From an uncultured Prevotella sp. (GTDB lineage Bacteria > Bacteroidota > Bacteroidia > Bacteroidales > Bacteroidaceae), in NCBI GenBank assembly GCA_900557035.1, contig USRA01000064.1, forward strand, positions 1 through 10,252: a DNA stretch of 10,252 nt, written 5' to 3'. The stretch's first letter is position 1; every line of letters begins with the position of its first letter. The position numbers and the translations under genes were made by a program. The notes under the pieces were generated by a model. That model ran no database searches. It was not told where the DNA came from and worked only from the letters and a program-made list of their open reading frames with translations. Below are positions 6,622 through 10,252 of this stretch, in pieces.

Positions 6622-6694
6622 AGCGGAAAACGGGACTCGGACCCGCGACCCCAACCTTGGCAAGGTTGTGCTCTACCAACTGAGCTATTTCCGC
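6622..6694 (-). tRNA. tRNA-Gly (anticodon GCC)
   Basis: The 73-base gene has a full 7-bp acceptor stem GCGGAAA/TTTCCGC, discriminator T, D arm AGCTCAGTTGGTAGAGC and anticodon stem CAACC/GGTTG with loop TTGCCAA (anticodon at 6661-6659). The T stem is GCGGG/CCCGT. CCA is not encoded. The T loop reads TCCGAGT instead of the near-universal TTCGANT, so position 55, normally pseudouridine, is C. It decodes GGC and GGU and is the first gene after the promoter. Confidence 0.95.
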
Positions 6695-6712
6695 GTTACT
6701 TAATTGCGAGTG

Positions 6713-6744
6713 CAAAGGTAATATAATTTCCCGGTTCTACCAAA
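6713..6744 (-). promoter_or_regulatory. Promoter of the tRNA-Gly/tRNA-Leu unit
   Basis: This is the best promoter in the window. On the minus strand, -33 TTTG (6744-6741) is followed by a 20-base spacer and -7 TACCTTTG (6720-6713), an exact fit to the Bacteroidota consensus. Transcription should start about 12 bases before tRNA-Gly. With no terminator seen before the lipoprotein start, it may also serve that gene and yifB. Confidence 0.85.
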
Positions 6745-6763
6745 TGGATTTACAAATTTTAAG

Positions 6764-6792
6764 AAAAAATACGCCGTTTTTCTTCAAAAACG
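6764..6792 (-). terminator. Probable terminator after the four-Cys lipoprotein gene
   Basis: CGTTTTT (6775-6781) and AAAAACG (6786-6792) form a 7-bp stem with a four-base loop. On the minus strand it is followed closely by a run of six T (complement of 6764-6769). It lies 66 bases after the stop of the lipoprotein gene and just before the tRNA promoter, where insulation is expected. The stem is AT-rich, so strength is uncertain. Confidence 0.5.
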
Positions 6793-6857
6793 TGCATTTT
6801 TCTCGTTGAAACGCTAGTTTTAGGGGAGATGAAGTGGGATTTGAAGTAGGATATGAA

Positions 6858-7472
6858 CTAATTTCCTACGGTCAGCACGCTGCCAATACCTGTGTAAGTT
6901 ACACGATATTGCATCAGCATCTTGTCTTCTTTTCCCTGTCCACCGCTTGTGATGGTACCATTTTCAAGGCTATATACTCTTTTACATTTGTTGCAGATGA
7001 CCGATTGTCTGTTGCCAGTCCACTCCAGCGGATAGTTGGTACCGCCATATTGCAGGATGCAGTTCAGGCATTGCCTGTCCCATGCTACATAGCCATTGAA
7101 GTTGGTTGTGCCGAGGATGAAACCATTCTTGGTGGCATCCTTCAGGTCGTTTCCTGCTCCCAGATAGCTATAGTTGGCATAGTTTTCCTTGGCTGTAGAG
7201 AGGACGATGGTTTCAGTATGGTTCTTGCCATCGTTGAGGGTGGAATAGACATTCCAGGCGCCATTTACCTTTTTGGCACTAATCATGGTGTAGGTGCCGG
7301 CTCCTTGGAGAGCTGTCTCAATGCTGCTTCCTGGATGGTAGATGGTTCGGAAGATAAACTGGCATGGGTATCGGGTGCTGATGCTGTTGTCTGCATCGCA
7401 GGATGCCAGAAGCGAGGAGGAAAGAATGAAACAGATACACCAAAAGGTGAAGAGCACAGCTTTTGCTGCCAT
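6858..7472 (-). CDS. Lipoprotein with two CxxC pairs, Rieske-like layout
   Basis: From the ATG at 7472 the protein has 204 residues. A hydrophobic leader ends in lipobox LLASC (Cys25) followed by an acidic stretch (DADNS), so it should be lipid-anchored in the envelope. The C-terminal part has CLNC (135-138) and CNKC (160-163), then YSLENGTITSG and a final VLTVGN strand. The spacing and the 'D/N-G' turn resemble Rieske-type domains with each CxH replaced by CxxC, so it would bind zinc or iron through four cysteines; this is a resemblance, not a proven fold. The frame is open to ATG 7541, but those extra 23 codons are AT-repeat DNA, and an AAGGTGA lies just before the ATG at 7472, so the shorter form is preferred. 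It follows argH by about 125 bases. Confidence 0.75.
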   Translation of the reverse strand: MAAKAVLFTFWCICFILSSSLLASCDADNSISTRYPCQFIFRTIYHPGSSIETALQGAGTYTMISAKKVNGAWNVYSTLNDGKNHTETIVLSTAKENYANYSYLGAGNDLKDATKNGFILGTTNFNGYVAWDRQCLNCILQYGGTNYPLEWTGNRQSVICNKCKRVYSLENGTITSGGQGKEDKMLMQYRVTYTGIGSVLTVGN

Positions 7473-7579
7473 ACTCTTCACCTTATTGTATATATACACC
7501 TTATTATATATATGATTATATATAGATGTTTCTTTCTTCATTGAGTTCAAAAAGATTCTAATGTATTAAGAGATTTCCT

Positions 7580-7615
7580 TTACTTCAAGAGACTCTTTTA
7601 CTTCAAGAGATTCTT
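7580..7615. repeat. Tandem 18-bp duplication over the argH stop
   Basis: 7580-7597 and 7598-7615 are tandem direct copies with one mismatch (C7593 versus T7611). The right copy encodes the last codons of argH and its TAA stop; the left copy repeats them downstream. The period is 18, so the second stop stays in frame and backs up the first. Confidence 0.9.
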
Positions 7616-8935
7616 TTCTGCATTCTCCATACGCTCGAAGTGGAACTCTGAGAGAGTCTGCTCCATAAGCGCCTGGATCTTGTCGTTGCAGAGATTGCCG
7701 ATACTTCCTTCATGGGTATGATGGATATTCTTGTTTGGTTTGAATTCTCCAGCTTCGATTTCCAGTCCCACAGTCTTGTAAGCATCACGGAAAGGCATTC
7801 CGTTAGCGGCAAGCTGATTTACTTCCTCAACAGAGAACATCGGATCATAACGAGGATCATTGAGGATGTGCTCGTTAACCTCCATCTTGTTGATGATGTA
7901 GGCAGCCATCTGCAGACAGTCTTTCAACTCGTCGAAAGCTGGGAGGAATACTTCCTTGATAATCTGAAGATCACGGAAATAACCCACAGGCAGGTTGTTC
8001 ATGATGAGCATGATCTGCTGTGGCAAGCTCTGGAGCTTGTTGCTCTTGGCACGAATCAGCTCGAATACGTCTGGGTTCTTCTTGTGAGGCATGATACTTG
8101 AACCGGTGGTGCACTCTTTAGGCAACTTCACGAAGCCGAAGTTCTGACAGTTGAACATGCAGGCATCGAAAGCCATCTTTGCCAAGGTTCCTGCCACGCT
8201 AGCCATCGCGAAAGCTACGTTGCGCTCCATCTTTCCTCTACCCATCTGGGCATAGACTACATTATAGTCCATGCTGTCGAAACCGAGAAGTTCGGTTGTC
8301 ATGGTACGGTTCAGAGGGAAAGAGCTGCCGTAGCCTGCTGCGCTACCCAATGGGTTGCGGTTGGTCATGCGATAGGCTGCCTGAAGGAAGAGCATGTCGT
8401 CAGCAAGTCCTTCAGCATAAGCGCCAAACCAGAGTCCGAAAGATGAAGGCATTGCCACCTGCAGGTGGGTATAGCCAGGCATCAATACGTTCTTGTATTG
8501 GTTGCTCTTCTGGATCAACTCGTCGAAGAGGATTTTGACAGCATCAACAATCTCCTTCAGCTCGTGGCGGGTGAAGAGCTTGAGATCTACCAAAACCTGG
8601 TCATTGCGTGAGCGTCCTGAATGAATCTTTTTGCCCATATCGCCCAGCTTCTGGGTGAGCATCAGTTCTACTTGGGAATGAACATCCTCCACGCCGTCTT
8701 CGATGACAAACTCGCCTTTCTCGGCGATGGCGTAGATATTCTTCAATTCTGCGAGGAGCTGGGTAAGCTCATCCTTTTCCAAAAGTCCGATGCTTTCGAG
8801 CATGGTGATGTGTGCCATACTGCCAAGCACATCGTATTTGGCGAGATAGAGGTCGAGTTCACGGTCTCGACCTACGGTGAATCGTTCGATTTCCTTGTTT
8901 ACTTCAAAGTTCTTTTCCCAAAGTTTATGTGCCAT
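7598..8935 (-). CDS. argH: Argininosuccinate lyase
   Basis: ArgH splits argininosuccinate into arginine and fumarate, the last step of arginine synthesis, as a cytoplasmic homotetramer. The 445 residues are close to the usual 455-460. The fumarase/aspartase superfamily motifs are present: HSGRSRNDQ (105-113), YTHLQVAMPS (155-164) with the conserved catalytic-region His157, and the flexible signature loop TGSSIMPHKKNPD (277-289) that carries the catalytic serine. The first residues MAHKLWEKNF are typical of the Bacteroidota version, so the start is secure. It begins 13 bases after the SRPBCC gene, most likely in one operon with pyrE. No arginine-repressor box was recognised. Confidence 0.97.
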   Translation of the reverse strand: MAHKLWEKNFEVNKEIERFTVGRDRELDLYLAKYDVLGSMAHITMLESIGLLEKDELTQLLAELKNIYAIAEKGEFVIEDGVEDVHSQVELMLTQKLGDMGKKIHSGRSRNDQVLVDLKLFTRHELKEIVDAVKILFDELIQKSNQYKNVLMPGYTHLQVAMPSSFGLWFGAYAEGLADDMLFLQAAYRMTNRNPLGSAAGYGSSFPLNRTMTTELLGFDSMDYNVVYAQMGRGKMERNVAFAMASVAGTLAKMAFDACMFNCQNFGFVKLPKECTTGSSIMPHKKNPDVFELIRAKSNKLQSLPQQIMLIMNNLPVGYFRDLQIIKEVFLPAFDELKDCLQMAAYIINKMEVNEHILNDPRYDPMFSVEEVNQLAANGMPFRDAYKTVGLEIEAGEFKPNKNIHHTHEGSIGNLCNDKIQALMEQTLSEFHFERMENAEKNLLK

Positions 8936-8948
8936 AATTTCTTTATTT

Positions 8949-9410
8949 TTAATCCTGGTAAGGAATCATCGCCAGTGCATCTGCAATCTTCTCGATGCCT
9001 TCCTGCAATGGCTTCTTCACCATGCCCTTGATAAACATATTGAGCTCAGCCTTGATGGTGAGTTTCATCTTGCAAGAAAATTCTCCTGTAGGGAGCAGCT
9101 GAATCCAGAAATTGAATGGGATAGGGCTGTTCTCTGTTTCAAACTTGATGGTTTTTGGAAAATCTCTGTCGATGATGCGCATCTTGAGGTCGCCCACCAT
9201 AGGAGCGTTGATAGTGATGCTGTCGCTGTCGAATCTCAGGTCCTTGAGTTTCTCCATTTCCTTTCTCTTGTCCTCAGGAATCTGGTCTTTCACCTGCTCG
9301 AAGCGATCTTTGAGCACCTGCAGGTTGTTGAGGTCGCTCAAAGTATTAAAAACAGATTCCTGCTTGTGAGGAATCTGTTTGATATTACTTTCGAATGTAC
9401 TTGTACTCAT
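8949..9410 (-). CDS. SRPBCC-fold (polyketide cyclase-like) protein
   Basis: The 153-residue soluble protein has no signal peptide. Its order is strand (FESNIKQIPH), helix (QESVFNTLSDLNNLQVLKDR), a charged helical insert (about 38-57), then a run of beta strands (about 58-117) and a long C-terminal helix (MFIKGMVKKPLQEGIEKIADAL). This is the layout of START/SRPBCC lipid- or ligand-binding folds. Its ligand is unknown. It sits between pyrE (17-base gap) and argH (13-base gap). As I recall, this order is widespread in Bacteroidales, so the protein is probably a conserved partner of this operon, though no metabolic role is established. Confidence 0.8.
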   Translation of the reverse strand: MSTSTFESNIKQIPHKQESVFNTLSDLNNLQVLKDRFEQVKDQIPEDKRKEMEKLKDLRFDSDSITINAPMVGDLKMRIIDRDFPKTIKFETENSPIPFNFWIQLLPTGEFSCKMKLTIKAELNMFIKGMVKKPLQEGIEKIADALAMIPYQD

Positions 9411-9427
9411 TATTGATGGGTAAAAAT

Positions 9428-10060
9428 TTACTTCTTCCAGTTAGCTGGGTCCTTGCGCCACTCGTGGAGCAACTCTACGTCTTCCTGCTTGATGTAACCA
9501 GTCTCGAGAGCCTCTTCTACCACGTGCTCGTAGTCTGTAAGAGTAACCAGCTTCACGTTAGCATCAGCGAAAGCCTTCTCTGCTACAGGGAAACCGTAAG
9601 TGTAGCTAGCTACCATACCTACAATCTCGTTGCCGTTCTTGCGAAGAGCCTCTACTGCCTTGAGTGAGCTGCCGCCTGTAGAAATCAAATCCTCTACAAC
9701 AACAACCTTAGCCTTAGGATCGAGCTCACCTTCGATGAGGTTCTGCATACCGTGATCCTTTGGTTTAGAACGAACGTAAACGAAAGGCAAGTTCAATTCG
9801 TCAGCCACCAATGCACCCTGTGCGATAGCGCCAGTAGCTACACCAGCAACAGCGTCAGCCTCTGGGAACTGCTCCAGAATAGCGTGTACGAGTTCGAGCT
9901 TCACATAGTTGCGGAGTTCTGGGAAAGAGAGGGTCTTGCGGTTGTCACAATAGAAAGGAGACTTCCAACCAGAAGCCCAAGTGAAAGGATCGTTAGGCTG
10001 CAATTTGATAGCCTTAACCTTCAATAACTTAGATGCGAATTCTTTCTTTAGCTTGTCCAT
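9428..10060 (-). CDS. pyrE: Orotate phosphoribosyltransferase
   Basis: PyrE joins orotate to PRPP to give orotidine 5'-phosphate in de novo pyrimidine synthesis, working as a cytoplasmic dimer. The 210 residues match the family length. The PRPP-binding motif is VVVVEDLISTGGSS (119-132). The mobile catalytic loop region reads VRSKPKDHG (96-104), with Lys99, Lys101 and His103. N-terminal orotate-site residues lie in KLQPNDPFTWASGWKSPFYCDNRKT (split here only by the loop start at about 20-43). A second ATG two codons upstream (10066) is possible; the ATG at 10060 aligns better with other PyrE starts. It is the first gene of the pyrE-SRPBCC-argH unit and has a clear -7 box about 36 bases upstream. 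Confidence 0.97.
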   Translation of the reverse strand: MDKLKKEFASKLLKVKAIKLQPNDPFTWASGWKSPFYCDNRKTLSFPELRNYVKLELVHAILEQFPEADAVAGVATGAIAQGALVADELNLPFVYVRSKPKDHGMQNLIEGELDPKAKVVVVEDLISTGGSSLKAVEALRKNGNEIVGMVASYTYGFPVAEKAFADANVKLVTLTDYEHVVEEALETGYIKQEDVELLHEWRKDPANWKK

Positions 10061-10095
10061 AATCATATAAGGATTAAATTATTATTATTTCTTTG

Positions 10096-10103
10096 CAAAG
10101 GTA
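10096..10103 (-). promoter_or_regulatory. pyrE operon promoter -7 box
   Basis: TACCTTTGCA on the minus strand fits the Bacteroidota -7 consensus. Transcription would start near 10089, giving a leader of about 25-30 bases. The -33 position holds only a weak TATG. No uracil-dependent PyrR-type leader or attenuator is visible in so short a leader. Confidence 0.7.
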
Positions 10104-10252
10104 CTACAAAAAAACGAGTTATCCATATAAATAGGGCATTTATTATAGATTTTTTATACCTTGTGCGTGATATTGGCTTGCAAAGTGGGGGATGGGCGAG
10201 GCCGTCCGAAAACTTAATTAGGGAAGCAAACAACTGAATTGGGCATTTTTCT

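Noticed and set aside
6834..7544. 236-codon plus-strand frame opposite the four-Cys lipoprotein gene
   Set aside because: It is antisense, without a promoter, while the minus strand shows a lipobox and CxxC pairs.
10104..10252. Gene start or regulatory element at the right edge
   Set aside because: No open frame, hairpin or full promoter box could be supported in these 149 bases; TACCTTGT near 10157 misses the -7 consensus.

Overview
The window reads as chromosomal DNA from a Bacteroidota member, most likely Prevotella/Segatella. The reasons are four minus-strand promoters carrying the Bacteroidota -7 box (TAnnTTTG, three of them TACCTTTGCA), the near absence of strong Shine-Dalgarno sequences, a PorT-type outer membrane barrel, DUF4369-type and four-cysteine lipoproteins, tRNAs without encoded CCA, and the gene order pyrE-SRPBCC-argH. 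Assignment to genus is inference. No phage, insertion sequence, CRISPR array or resistance/defence cassette is visible; most of the window is ordinary housekeeping DNA.

Layout from left to right. Positions 1-254 are non-coding and contain foldable repeats and a terminator-like hairpin. An outer membrane beta-barrel protein (255-986, +) is the only plus-strand gene and converges on metG (1073-3139, -), with a strong metG terminator between them. Positions 3140-3901 hold no large gene. They do hold a 32-codon minus-strand reading frame (3572-3670) for a one-helix peptide with its own -7 box, a tandem duplication over its stop codon, a cluster of GGGGTATTT inverted repeats upstream and a bidirectional terminator downstream. 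Next, all on the minus strand, come yifB, a DUF4369/thioredoxin-like lipoprotein gene, tRNA-Leu(UAA) and tRNA-Gly(GCC), apparently read from one promoter at 6713-6744. The right part is another minus-strand unit read from a promoter at 10096: pyrE, an SRPBCC-fold protein, argH and a lipoprotein with two CxxC pairs.

How the genes relate: MetRS and the two tRNAs serve translation. PyrE (pyrimidine synthesis) and ArgH (arginine synthesis) belong to the two pathways that compete for carbamoyl phosphate. YifB/ComM-type ATPases are linked to processing of incoming single-stranded DNA in other bacteria. The two lipoproteins and the barrel are envelope proteins of unknown task.

The most interesting points are the tiny membrane peptide gene and its repeat-rich surroundings, the two independent tandem duplications that each copy a stop codon, the tRNA-to-mRNA junction of only 22 bases, and unusual bases in both tRNAs. 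None of these amounts to a clearly new multi-gene system.
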